Part shown: in pieces, positions 20,021 through 27,056 of the stretch
Numbering within the stretch: the stretch's first letter is position 1
Layout of the letters: every line of letters begins with the position of its first letter
From: Variibacter gotjawalensis
Lineage (GTDB): Bacteria > Pseudomonadota > Alphaproteobacteria > Rhizobiales > Xanthobacteraceae
Reading direction: 5' to 3'
Assembly: GCF_002355335.1 (NCBI RefSeq)
Contig: NZ_AP014946.1
Coordinates: 821,501-885,500 of the forward strand
DNA: 64,000 bases
Notes under the pieces: generated by a model
What the model saw: the letters and a program-made list of their open reading frames with translations, nothing else
What the model was told of the DNA's origin: nothing
Database searches by the model: none
Translations under genes and position numbers: made by a program

Positions 20021-20390
20021 TCACCCCGCGACAAGACGCGGGGAGGCGGAGCGCCGCTCGGCGCTCGGTCTTCGGATGCCGTAGCCTTGCGACTACGGCG
20101 CGGTTTCCTTTACGGAAACCGCCGCCTCGCGGCGCTCCGCCACGGCATTTTTCACCCCGGGGCCGCGCTTGCGTGCTGGCTGCAAAGTGCAGCCAGTCGT
20201 TCAGCGAGCTCCTCGCACACCGGTCCTATTGCCGGTAGGGCGGGGTCCCCGGGGCGCCCGAGCGCAGGAGGTGACGAACCTCCCGCCCGCAGGCGCCGTC
20301 CCCGACCCCGTTAGCTGCGTCACCGGTTGACGCCCCCGCTTGGATCAGGTGACGAGGAATATAGTCAGATAGGAATTTATGTCAAGACCA
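20021..20390. other. Hairpin-dense non-coding element
   Basis: About 370 bp of the 741-bp gap between the hydrolase and the porin is packed with perfect hairpins: CCCCGCG/CGCGGGG (20024-20043), GCCGTAG/CTACGGC (20078-20099), GCGGTTTCC/GGAAACCGC (20100-20122), CTGGCTGCA/TGCAGCCAG (20176-20196), ACCGG/CCGGT (20219-20236) and GGAGGT/ACCTCC (20267-20283). A 12-bp repeat, 20045-20056 with 20130-20141, encloses several of them, and GGGGTC/GACCCC (20242-20247, 20304-20309) encloses another. The AT-richer edge reads ATATAGTCAGATAGG. No ORF, RNase P, tmRNA or SRP signature is visible. I recall similar long elements in Bradyrhizobium intergenic DNA; it is either a repeat family or a structured RNA. The remaining 200 bp before the porin hold its promoter and leader. 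Confidence 0.7.
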
Positions 20391-20588
20391 TTGCGTCGCG
20401 AATTGGTTCTAACGCGCTATGCGTGCATTCTAAGTTATTGCACGGGAAGAGTTTATTGCTTCTGGCGCCGGCAAAATTAACACTTGGTAACGATGGCGTT
20501 GGCCATCGCGATTCTGCGACTGCGCGGCTTGGGGGCTGGGTCGGCCAAACAAGAGATTTGTAAAAACCATTTGCTGAGGATTTTTTGA

Positions 20589-22106
20589 ATGAAGGGGATT
20601 ACTCGCCTGCTTCTGGCAGGCGCGGCGGGGATTGTTTCGATCTCGGCAGCGAACGCGGCAGACTTGCCGACGAAGGCCAAGGCCGCGGAATACGTGAAGG
20701 TCTGCTCGGCTTACGGCGCGGGCTTCTATTATATCCCGGGCACCGACACCTGCATCAAGATCGGCGGTTGGATTCGGGCCGAGTACAATTTCAACGCCGC
20801 AGGCAGCAATCTCGTCAATCTCTCCGGCGCATCCGCTCGCGATAATCGCGCGGAAAAGAGCGGGTATTCCTCGCGCGTTCGCTCAGAGCTGAGCTTCGAT
20901 ACGCGCACGCAGACCGAATATGGGACTTTGCGCTCGTACATCCGGTTCGGGCCGGAGATCAACAGCGACGCTACCGGCTACACCGGCCAGTACACGGGTT
21001 ATCGCGGCACGATCTATTTTTCGCGCGCGTTCATCCAGTTCGCCGGCTTCACGTTTGGTAAGACGCAGTCGTTCTTCGATTTCTACAACGGCACGCTGTC
21101 CTACACGACGCCGTATTACGCAGGCTCGAGCACGCCTGTCGGGCAAACGGTGTTCGCCTACACGGCGGAACTTGGCGGAGGCCTCTCGGCCACGCTCGCG
21201 GCCGAAGATGGCGTCGCCCGCCGCATTGGCCTGGTCTACAGTCAGGTGGCGGGCAGTCCGACCGGTGGTCCGACTTTGAGTCAGAATGGCTCCGGCACAA
21301 GCGGGGTCGAAACCAATGGCGCCCCGTATTTTGGCTTCTATCGCAACAACCAGTATCCGGACGTCGTCGCGAACTTAAGGCTCGATCAGCCGTGGGGATC
21401 GGCGCAGATCAATGGCGCGATCCATGACGTGTCGGGTGGCTGTAATGGTGCGTGCGCAGGCACGACGAACGGCTTGCCCAACAGCTTCGGCAACGCCGTG
21501 GGCTACGCGATCGGTGGCGGCGTGAAGTTCAATCTGCCGTTCGCGCCGGGGGACGTGCTGTGGCTGCAGGCGACTTATGCCGACGGCGCCATCAGCTATC
21601 TGGGACCGTACAAGCCGAACGCGACCAACTCGGTCGCCGTCACGCGCGGCGTTGCCGGCAGCGGCACATTCACGACGGCCGCAATGACCGACGGCGTGAT
21701 TGACGCATCCGGCAAAGTACAAAAGACCACGGGCTACCAATTCTCCGTCGCGGCCGAGCATTACTGGGCGCCGAACCTGCGAACGTCGGCTTTCGGCGGC
21801 TACTTGAGGCTCGACTACAACAAGGAAGCCGCTGCCGGTTTGTGCAACGCTTACGCATTGCAAAAGGCAAAAACCGCCGGATGCAATCCTGACTTCGGCA
21901 TGCTGCAGGTCGGTACCCGCACGATCTGGTCGCCGGTTGCCAATCTCGAACTCGGCGCCGAAATCGTCTACACGCGCGTCGATCAGAAGAATACCGGCGA
22001 CTGGACCAATATCTCGGCCGGTAGCAGTGGATCGGGCACATTCAAGGCTGCCGACGCTGGGATTTGGCACGGAATCGTGCGCGTACAGCGCAACTTCTGG
22101 CCCTGA
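20589..22106 (+). CDS. Outer-membrane porin of the Bradyrhizobium/Rhizobium type
   Basis: Trimeric beta-barrel porin (Porin_2 family) of 505 residues for passive diffusion of small solutes. A signal peptide (1-23, ending AANAA) precedes ADLPTKAKAAEYVKVC, the highly conserved mature N-terminus of these porins, then CSAYGAGFYYIPGTDTCIKIGG, with its paired cysteines, and the first strand WIRAEYNF. The barrel ends in VRVQRNFWP with a C-terminal Pro after the aromatic signature, slightly unusual since most porins end in Phe. A GAGGA ribosome site lies before the ATG. The transcript ends in a strong terminator. The structured element upstream may be part of its leader. Confidence 0.93.
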   Translation: MKGITRLLLAGAAGIVSISAANAADLPTKAKAAEYVKVCSAYGAGFYYIPGTDTCIKIGGWIRAEYNFNAAGSNLVNLSGASARDNRAEKSGYSSRVRSELSFDTRTQTEYGTLRSYIRFGPEINSDATGYTGQYTGYRGTIYFSRAFIQFAGFTFGKTQSFFDFYNGTLSYTTPYYAGSSTPVGQTVFAYTAELGGGLSATLAAEDGVARRIGLVYSQVAGSPTGGPTLSQNGSGTSGVETNGAPYFGFYRNNQYPDVVANLRLDQPWGSAQINGAIHDVSGGCNGACAGTTNGLPNSFGNAVGYAIGGGVKFNLPFAPGDVLWLQATYADGAISYLGPYKPNATNSVAVTRGVAGSGTFTTAAMTDGVIDASGKVQKTTGYQFSVAAEHYWAPNLRTSAFGGYLRLDYNKEAAAGLCNAYALQKAKTAGCNPDFGMLQVGTRTIWSPVANLELGAEIVYTRVDQKNTGDWTNISAGSSGSGTFKAADAGIWHGIVRVQRNFWP

Positions 22107-22133
22107 TTTCAACCCAATAGAGACCACGACCAC

Positions 22134-22170
22134 AGAGGCTTCGGCATCCCTGCCGGGGCCTCTTTGCTTT
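22134..22170 (+). terminator. Rho-independent terminator of the porin gene
   Basis: AGAGGC (22134-22139) and TTCGGCA (22140-22146) pair with TGCCGGG (22151-22157) and GCCTCT (22158-22163) around a TCCC loop, giving a 13-bp stem, followed by TTTGCTTT. Confidence 0.85.
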
Positions 22171-22291
22171 GTGATGTAACTTTTTGCCACACTCGCGCGT
22201 ACAAGCTGCAAGGGCCCGATGGGGCCGGCGATGCTCTGCCCCTCCGGATGCGATCCGCACGGGGCCAACAAGAACTCTGAGGAGAGTGGCT

Positions 22292-23266
22292 ATGAACATC
22301 ATCCGCCGTCGCGGCTGGGAAATTCCCGAAGCGCAAGCCACGCCGGAAAACCTCTTTCTGGATCGCCGCGCGCTGCTCGGTGGCGGACTTGGTATCGCGG
22401 CCGCGATGGCGATCCCGACTCGCGCGCGTGCACAGCGCGCTGCCGACGCAGCGGACCCGAGCGCCTCGCTCTATCCATTCAAGCGCAACGAGAAGTACCA
22501 GCTCGGCGCCGGCTACGATCTCACCGACGAGAAGCTCAACGCCAACTACAACAACTTCTACGAATTCGGCACGTCGAAGACGATCGCGGCGCCCGCGCAA
22601 GCGCTGAAGCTGCGGCCGTGGACCGTGAAGATCGACGGCATGGTCGAAAAGCCGATGGAGATCGGCTTCGACGATCTGCTCGCCAAGATGCCGCACGAGG
22701 AACGCCTCTATCGCTTTCGCTGCGTCGAGGCGTGGTCGATGACGATCCCGTGGTCCGGTTTCCCGCTCGCCGAACTCGTCAAGTTCGCCAAGCCGCTCGG
22801 CTCCGCGACGTATCTGCAGATGGAAACGTTCCTCGACAAAGCGGTCGCGCCGGGACAGCGGCAGTCTTGGTATCCGTGGCCCTACACGGAAGGCCTCACG
22901 ATGGTTGAGGCGACCAACGAGCTCGCTTTCATCGCGACCGGTTGTTACGGCCACCCGCTGCCGAAGCAGCACGGCGCGCCGCTGCGCCTCGCGGTGCCGT
23001 GGAAGTACGGCTTCAAGTCGGTGAAATCGATCACGCGCCTCACCTTCACGGACAAGCGTCCGAAGACGTATTGGGAAGGACTGCAGGCGAGCGAGTACGG
23101 CTTCTGGGCCAACGTCAATCCGGAGGTTTCGCATCCGCGCTGGAGTCAGGCGACCGAGCAAGTGCTCGGCAAGAGCGAGCGCATTCCGACGAAGCTGTTC
23201 AACGGCTACGGCGAATATGTCGCGGATCTCTACAAGGGCCTCGAGAAGGAACGCCTCTGGGCGTAG
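22292..23266 (+). CDS. msrP: Protein-methionine-sulfoxide reductase catalytic subunit (molybdoenzyme)
   Basis: Periplasmic molybdopterin enzyme of the YedY family that repairs oxidised methionines in envelope proteins. The 324-residue protein has a Tat leader (DRRALLGGGLG, residues 24-34). The Mo ligand is Cys144 in YRFRCVEAWSM, and TGCYGHPLPKQHGAP and WKYGFKSVKSI are family blocks. The start at MNIIRRR has a GAGGAG ribosome site; longer frames upstream are discarded. The haem-containing membrane partner MsrQ, normally encoded next to it, is not found on either side, so electrons must come from elsewhere or msrQ is unlinked. A moaB gene lies 35 kb away. Confidence 0.93.
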   Translation: MNIIRRRGWEIPEAQATPENLFLDRRALLGGGLGIAAAMAIPTRARAQRAADAADPSASLYPFKRNEKYQLGAGYDLTDEKLNANYNNFYEFGTSKTIAAPAQALKLRPWTVKIDGMVEKPMEIGFDDLLAKMPHEERLYRFRCVEAWSMTIPWSGFPLAELVKFAKPLGSATYLQMETFLDKAVAPGQRQSWYPWPYTEGLTMVEATNELAFIATGCYGHPLPKQHGAPLRLAVPWKYGFKSVKSITRLTFTDKRPKTYWEGLQASEYGFWANVNPEVSHPRWSQATEQVLGKSERIPTKLFNGYGEYVADLYKGLEKERLWA

Positions 23267-23304
23267 GCGTCTCTGGGACTAAGCGCGTCGCGAAAGCTGA
23301 GCGC

Positions 23305-23333
23305 AAAAAAAAGCCGGGCCCTTGCGGGCCCGG
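23305..23333 (-). terminator. Minus-strand terminator
   Basis: CCGGGCCC-TTGC-GGGCCCGG (23314-23333) is a perfect 8-bp stem. On the minus strand it is followed by eight U residues, so it ends transcription from the right, most simply that of the gene ending at 23550. On the plus strand no T run follows. Between it and 23550 I see no gene. Confidence 0.75.
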
Positions 23334-23549
23334 AGAGTCGCTCGGCCAATGGCCGATCCACTTCAGAGGGGAACAGCTGGCTGATCGAAACTCGCATGGG
23401 AGGATGCGACTCGCGATCAGCGCGCACGAAGATGATGCGGGCATTCTAGGTTTCGCGCTACCGAACGCGCCGCATGCCCCCCATGCTTCCCTCGCGTGTC
23501 ACCGGCCGGTTACCGAACGCCAAGTCCGTGCGAGACGTTACGCCGAAAC

Positions 23550-24338
23550 TTAGAATGAGAACGGGAAAGTATAGGCTGCGTCGGCGGGAGCAGCCTTCGG
23601 CGCTGCGGGTTTGCGCGCCGGCTTGGCGGCCGGTTTCTTCACTGCCGCAGCGACTTTCAGCTTCTTGACCGGTGCCGGCGTGATTTTCTTCACGGCGGCG
23701 GCCGTCTTCACCGGCGCAGCTTTGGCGGTCGGTTTTTTGCGCGGCATCTTCACGGTCTTCGGCAGCGGCTTGCCCGGCGTGAGGTCAGGCTCCGGTTGCG
23801 CATAGGTCTCCTGCGCTGGGAGCGCGAGGGTGACGAGCGGCGCCTCGTCGGTCATCTGCGGCTGCGGCTCTTCTACAAGAGCGGACTCTTGTACAAGAGT
23901 GGCTTCCTGAACGGCAGTCACGATTGTCGCGTCCACGATGTGGAATGCGGACGTGCTTGCCAGCGAGAAGTTTGCTTCGAGCGTTGCGTCGACCGTGAGT
24001 TGCGCGGGCGTCAGCGCCGCGACAACGATGCGCGGCTCGTCGGCGATTTTAGCAACATTCGATGCAGCCGGCGCGACAATCTCGACGGCCGTTGCCGTAG
24101 CGACTGGCGCCGTATCTGTGAGCCGCATCAAACGTTCGAGTTCGACGTGACGGCGCGCGGCCGCCTGCGAGATGAGCAAGATTTTCTGATGCGTATCGGC
24201 CGGCGGCGGCAGAGCGGCGGCGCGTGCGCGCGCGTGCCCGGCATTCGGCAAATACGACGCGATCTGCGACAGCAGCGCAAACGTGATGACGCAAGCCATC
24301 GCGATAGCGGCTAACAGAAAGCGCAGAGTCGGCAGCAT
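23550..24338 (-). CDS. Membrane-anchored protein with Lys/Ala/Pro-rich tail, function unknown
   Basis: A 262-residue protein that I do not recognise. One hydrophobic segment (about residues 5-28, LRFLLAAIAMACVITFALL) is followed by an Ala/Thr/Val-rich acidic middle (about 30-190). The C-terminal 70 residues resemble histone H1 or AlgP: repeats such as AAVKKP, PARKPAAPK and a PRKKPTAK block. The tail ends AYTFPFSF. The start is set at MLPTLRF, which has a GGAG site upstream. The tail could bind DNA, RNA or an anionic polymer; the topology (tail inside or outside) is not clear. A CtrA-like box lies 121 bp upstream and a terminator downstream, so it appears to be its own transcription unit. Confidence 0.65.
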   Translation of the reverse strand: MLPTLRFLLAAIAMACVITFALLSQIASYLPNAGHARARAAALPPPADTHQKILLISQAAARRHVELERLMRLTDTAPVATATAVEIVAPAASNVAKIADEPRIVVAALTPAQLTVDATLEANFSLASTSAFHIVDATIVTAVQEATLVQESALVEEPQPQMTDEAPLVTLALPAQETYAQPEPDLTPGKPLPKTVKMPRKKPTAKAAPVKTAAAVKKITPAPVKKLKVAAAVKKPAAKPARKPAAPKAAPADAAYTFPFSF

Positions 24339-24458
24339 GCAGTCTCCGAGAGCGTGAAGCGCAAGCGCTCCGTCCGAATCACTGCATAGCCGACTCGCGG
24401 CCAAATCGGAATCGCTTCCTGGCCACAGTTGGTTCGAGAAGTGCCTGTGCCACAGTCG

Positions 24459-24474
24459 TTAACGAAAGGTTAAC
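24459..24474. promoter_or_regulatory. CtrA-like box, TTAA-N7-TTAAC
   Basis: TTAA-CGAAAGG-TTAAC matches the full CtrA consensus, and because it is made of two GTTAAC sites spaced by 5 bp, the reverse strand matches too. It sits 121 bp before the minus-strand start of the Lys-rich membrane protein and just after the acetamidase stop. Confidence 0.5.
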
Positions 24475-24479
24475 GCGGT

Positions 24480-25421
24480 TCAGACGCGCGCAAGGTAGCG
24501 CTTCTCCAGCATCACGTGGATGCCTTTGTTTCCGTTGACGACTTGCGTGACCCGAAGGTCCGCCGTGAGGCTGCAAAGCGCGTGCGCCTGGTAGCGATCG
24601 AGGCCGGTGCGCGCACAGATGAGATCGATCATCTGACGCAGCGCGATGACGACGCAGTCGTCGAGATCGGGATCGAACGCCATCGTGATCATATGCGTCG
24701 GCGTTTCGGCGAGCGGCCACTTGAGCTCCATGTCGTCGCGCACCGTGAGCCTGAACGTTCCGATGAGCCCGGTCTCGATCGCCGTGACGCAGACTTCGCC
24801 GTCGCCTTGCGCGCCGTGTCCGTCGCCGACCGAGAACAGCGCATCGTCGACATAGATCGGCAGATAGAGCGTCGTGCCGGCGACGAGTTCCTTGTTGTCG
24901 AGATTGCCACCATTCGGCCGCGGCGGAAGCGTCGACAGCGTGCCCCACTGCGGCGGCGGCGCCACCGCCATCACGCCGAAGAAAGGCTTCAGCGGAATGT
25001 CCATGCCCCACGGCAGCTTGCCGATCTGCCGCTCGCGATCGAGCGGGATGTGAATGAGGCGAAACTCGTCGAAATCGTAAGGCAGTGCGCCGGAGAGCGG
25101 CCGGACGAAGTTGAAGCCCCAGTCGAAATGCAGATCGATCTCCTCGATGTCGACCTGGAGAACCTGGCCGGCCTTTGCGCCGCGCACCGCGACCGGCCCG
25201 GTGCAGATGTGGCCGGGCAGCATGCGCCGCGTCACCCGTTCGTGGATCTCGTGCAGCGCCGGCGGAACGGAGGCGGGCGGCGGCGGCAGCTGATCGGCGT
25301 TGCCCGAAACCGTTGAGATCGTGACGCGCTCGCCGCTCTGAATCGTCAGCAGCGGCTTCAAACCCGCCTCGAAGTAGCCCCAATGCACCGTTTCGGCGCC
25401 TGCATCGATACGCGGGATCAT
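24480..25421 (-). CDS. Acetamidase/formamidase family protein
   Basis: A 313-residue member of the FmdA/AmdA family, which hydrolyses short amides to ammonia and the acid in the cytoplasm. The conserved blocks are present: HWGYFEAGLKPLLTI near the N-terminus, LPGHICTGPVAVRGAKAGQ (about residues 68-86), DWGFNFVRP, and FSVGDGHGAQGDGE (about 197-210), which holds the metal/active-site acidic and histidine residues. An AGGAA site precedes the start. No amide transporter or regulator is adjacent. It may serve nitrogen scavenging; the exact substrate is not predictable. It diverges from the TIR-domain gene, with about 20 bp between the longest frames. Confidence 0.85.
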   Translation of the reverse strand: MIPRIDAGAETVHWGYFEAGLKPLLTIQSGERVTISTVSGNADQLPPPPASVPPALHEIHERVTRRMLPGHICTGPVAVRGAKAGQVLQVDIEEIDLHFDWGFNFVRPLSGALPYDFDEFRLIHIPLDRERQIGKLPWGMDIPLKPFFGVMAVAPPPQWGTLSTLPPRPNGGNLDNKELVAGTTLYLPIYVDDALFSVGDGHGAQGDGEVCVTAIETGLIGTFRLTVRDDMELKWPLAETPTHMITMAFDPDLDDCVVIALRQMIDLICARTGLDRYQAHALCSLTADLRVTQVVNGNKGIHVMLEKRYLARV

Positions 25422-25442
25422 TGAACGTTCCTCAGGGCTGGC

Positions 25443-26738
25443 GTGACTAACGGGCGAAGCACTGTCGGAAGCAGCAAACCAATGTCCAACCTTGCCTTCG
25501 CGGAGGCGCTACCATACGGTCGCCACGCAGAAGAGATAAAGCCCGCCGGAATGGCGATATACGACGCGTTCATCTCGTATAGTCACGCGCGCGACAAGCC
25601 GATCGCGGCCGCGCTGCAGTCGCTTCTCGAAACCATCGGAAAACCCTGGTATCGCCGCCGCTCGCTGACGATTTTCCGCGACGACGCGTGCCTTGCCGCG
25701 ACGCCGCTATGGCCCGCGATCGAGAACGCGCTGACGCATTCGCGCTATCTCTTGTTGCTGGCGTCGCCGCAGGCAGCCGAATCGGCGTGGGTCGCGCGCG
25801 AAATCGATCAATGGCTGCGCACCAAGAATGTCGACACGATCCTGATCGCGGTGACGTCCGGCCGTCTCGAATGGGATGACACGCGCGGCGATTTCGTCTG
25901 GGACGAATTCACGCCGCTGCCGCCGAACCTCAAGGGCCGTTTTGCCAGCGAGCCGAAATGGGTCGAGCTGAACACCTTGCGGCGCCGTTCGCCGCGTCTG
26001 AGCCGCCGCTTCAACGACATGGGCGCGACGCTAGCCGCCGCCATCCATGGCGTGACCAAGGACACGCTGCTCGCGAAAGAAGTTTGGCAGCAGCGTCGCG
26101 CACTCATGCTCGCGAGCACGGTTGCGGCCATCATGATGGTGCTTGGCGTGACGACGGCTTGGTACTGGCGCGACGCCGTGCAGGCGCACGACCTCGCATT
26201 GGCGCAACAGCACGAGATCGTGCAGCAGACGCAGCAGGCCGAGCGGACGCTGATGGCGGCCGCCCGCGCCGCCAACGCGATGATCGTCGGCATGGCGCGC
26301 GATCTCGCGAGCCGCACGGATTTGCCGAAGGATTTCGTGCAGAACTTGTTGTACCGCGCGCAGTTCCTGCAGGACCAGATCGCCGAGACGGCCGCTTATG
26401 CGCCGGACCTGATGCGCAGCAATGTGCTCGCGCTCGCCGACATCGCGACTGCGCTGCTGCGTCACGGCGATCCGGATGGCGCGATCATCGCGGCGAAGCG
26501 CGCCGTGACTTTGGCTGCGCGGCTCGTCGAGATGCTGCCGCAGGATATCGATCGTCAGCGCCTTTTGGCGGAAAGTCACGAGCGGTTGGCCGAGACGTTC
26601 AACGCCACCGGCAATCCGAAAGAGGCGCGCGACGCACTCGTCATCGCGGCCCAGCTGCGAGAGAAGCTCGCGAAGGCAAACCCGGGCCGTCAGGACCTAC
26701 AGGACGAATACGCGGCGGCGCAGAAGCGCCTCGGCTAA
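25443..26738 (+). CDS. TIR domain protein with membrane helix and C-terminal helical repeats
   Basis: A 431-residue protein by the GTG start; ATG at 25482 or 25551 (MAIYDAF) may be the true start, as no start has a strong ribosome site. The TIR domain begins AIYDAFISYSHARD (38-51), with LTIFRDD and LLLLASPQAAESAWVAREI; Glu120 lies where the catalytic glutamate of TIR NADases lies (S-x-W-x-x-x-E). One transmembrane helix (about 221-241) follows, then a coiled-coil segment (LALAQQHEIVQQTQQAERT) and helical TPR-like repeats (about 310-425). Such TIR-TM proteins may sense or signal through NAD-derived molecules, but no effector is next to it. It is tail-to-tail with csoR, with overlapping stops. 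Confidence 0.78.
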   Translation: MTNGRSTVGSSKPMSNLAFAEALPYGRHAEEIKPAGMAIYDAFISYSHARDKPIAAALQSLLETIGKPWYRRRSLTIFRDDACLAATPLWPAIENALTHSRYLLLLASPQAAESAWVAREIDQWLRTKNVDTILIAVTSGRLEWDDTRGDFVWDEFTPLPPNLKGRFASEPKWVELNTLRRRSPRLSRRFNDMGATLAAAIHGVTKDTLLAKEVWQQRRALMLASTVAAIMMVLGVTTAWYWRDAVQAHDLALAQQHEIVQQTQQAERTLMAAARAANAMIVGMARDLASRTDLPKDFVQNLLYRAQFLQDQIAETAAYAPDLMRSNVLALADIATALLRHGDPDGAIIAAKRAVTLAARLVEMLPQDIDRQRLLAESHERLAETFNATGNPKEARDALVIAAQLREKLAKANPGRQDLQDEYAAAQKRLG

Positions 26739-27010
26739 CGCTCCGCGCGGCCGACGACGGCCATCAGCTCCGCGATCTTCTGCCGCTGATCCGCCTTGTC
26801 GCCGCTCGCGATCGCATGCTCGACACAATGCGAGACGTGATCGCGCAGAAGTTCTTCCTCGAGCTTGCGGAGAGCAGCACGCGCCGCGCCGATCTGCGTC
26901 ACGATATCGATGCAGTAGCGGTCGTCATCGACCATGCGCGCGATGCCGCGCACCTGGCCTTCGATGCGATTGAGCCGCTTCTGACACGACGCCTTGATGT
27001 CTTTACGCAT
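26735..27010 (-). CDS. csoR: Copper-sensing repressor, CsoR/RcnR family
   Basis: All-helical, DNA-binding repressor of 91 residues that leaves DNA on binding Cu(I). The start is set at [20 protein letters not shown], the family N-terminus, not the longer frame that would run through the operator. The copper ligands are in place with the exact spacing of M. tuberculosis CsoR: Cys33, His58 and Cys62 (DHVSHC). This pattern separates CsoR from the nickel/cobalt sensor RcnR. It diverges from copA, and the palindrome between them is its likely operator, so it should repress copA and itself. Confidence 0.92.
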   Translation of the reverse strand: MRKDIKASCQKRLNRIEGQVRGIARMVDDDRYCIDIVTQIGAARAALRKLEEELLRDHVSHCVEHAIASGDKADQRQKIAELMAVVGRAER

Positions 27011-27018
27011 GCGGTCTA

Positions 27019-27037
27019 TATACCCCCCAGGGGTATA
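27019..27037. promoter_or_regulatory. CsoR operator between csoR and copA
   Basis: TATACCCC-CCA-GGGGTATA is a G/C-tract palindrome of the kind known for CsoR. It lies 9 bp before the csoR start and 20 bp before the copA start, so bound repressor would cover both promoters. Confidence 0.85.
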
Positions 27038-27056
27038 CGTTTCAAGCGCGGATTTT

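Noticed and set aside
20021-20390. RNase P RNA, tmRNA or SRP RNA in the hairpin-dense element
   Set aside because: None of the universal sequence blocks of these RNAs is present on either strand.
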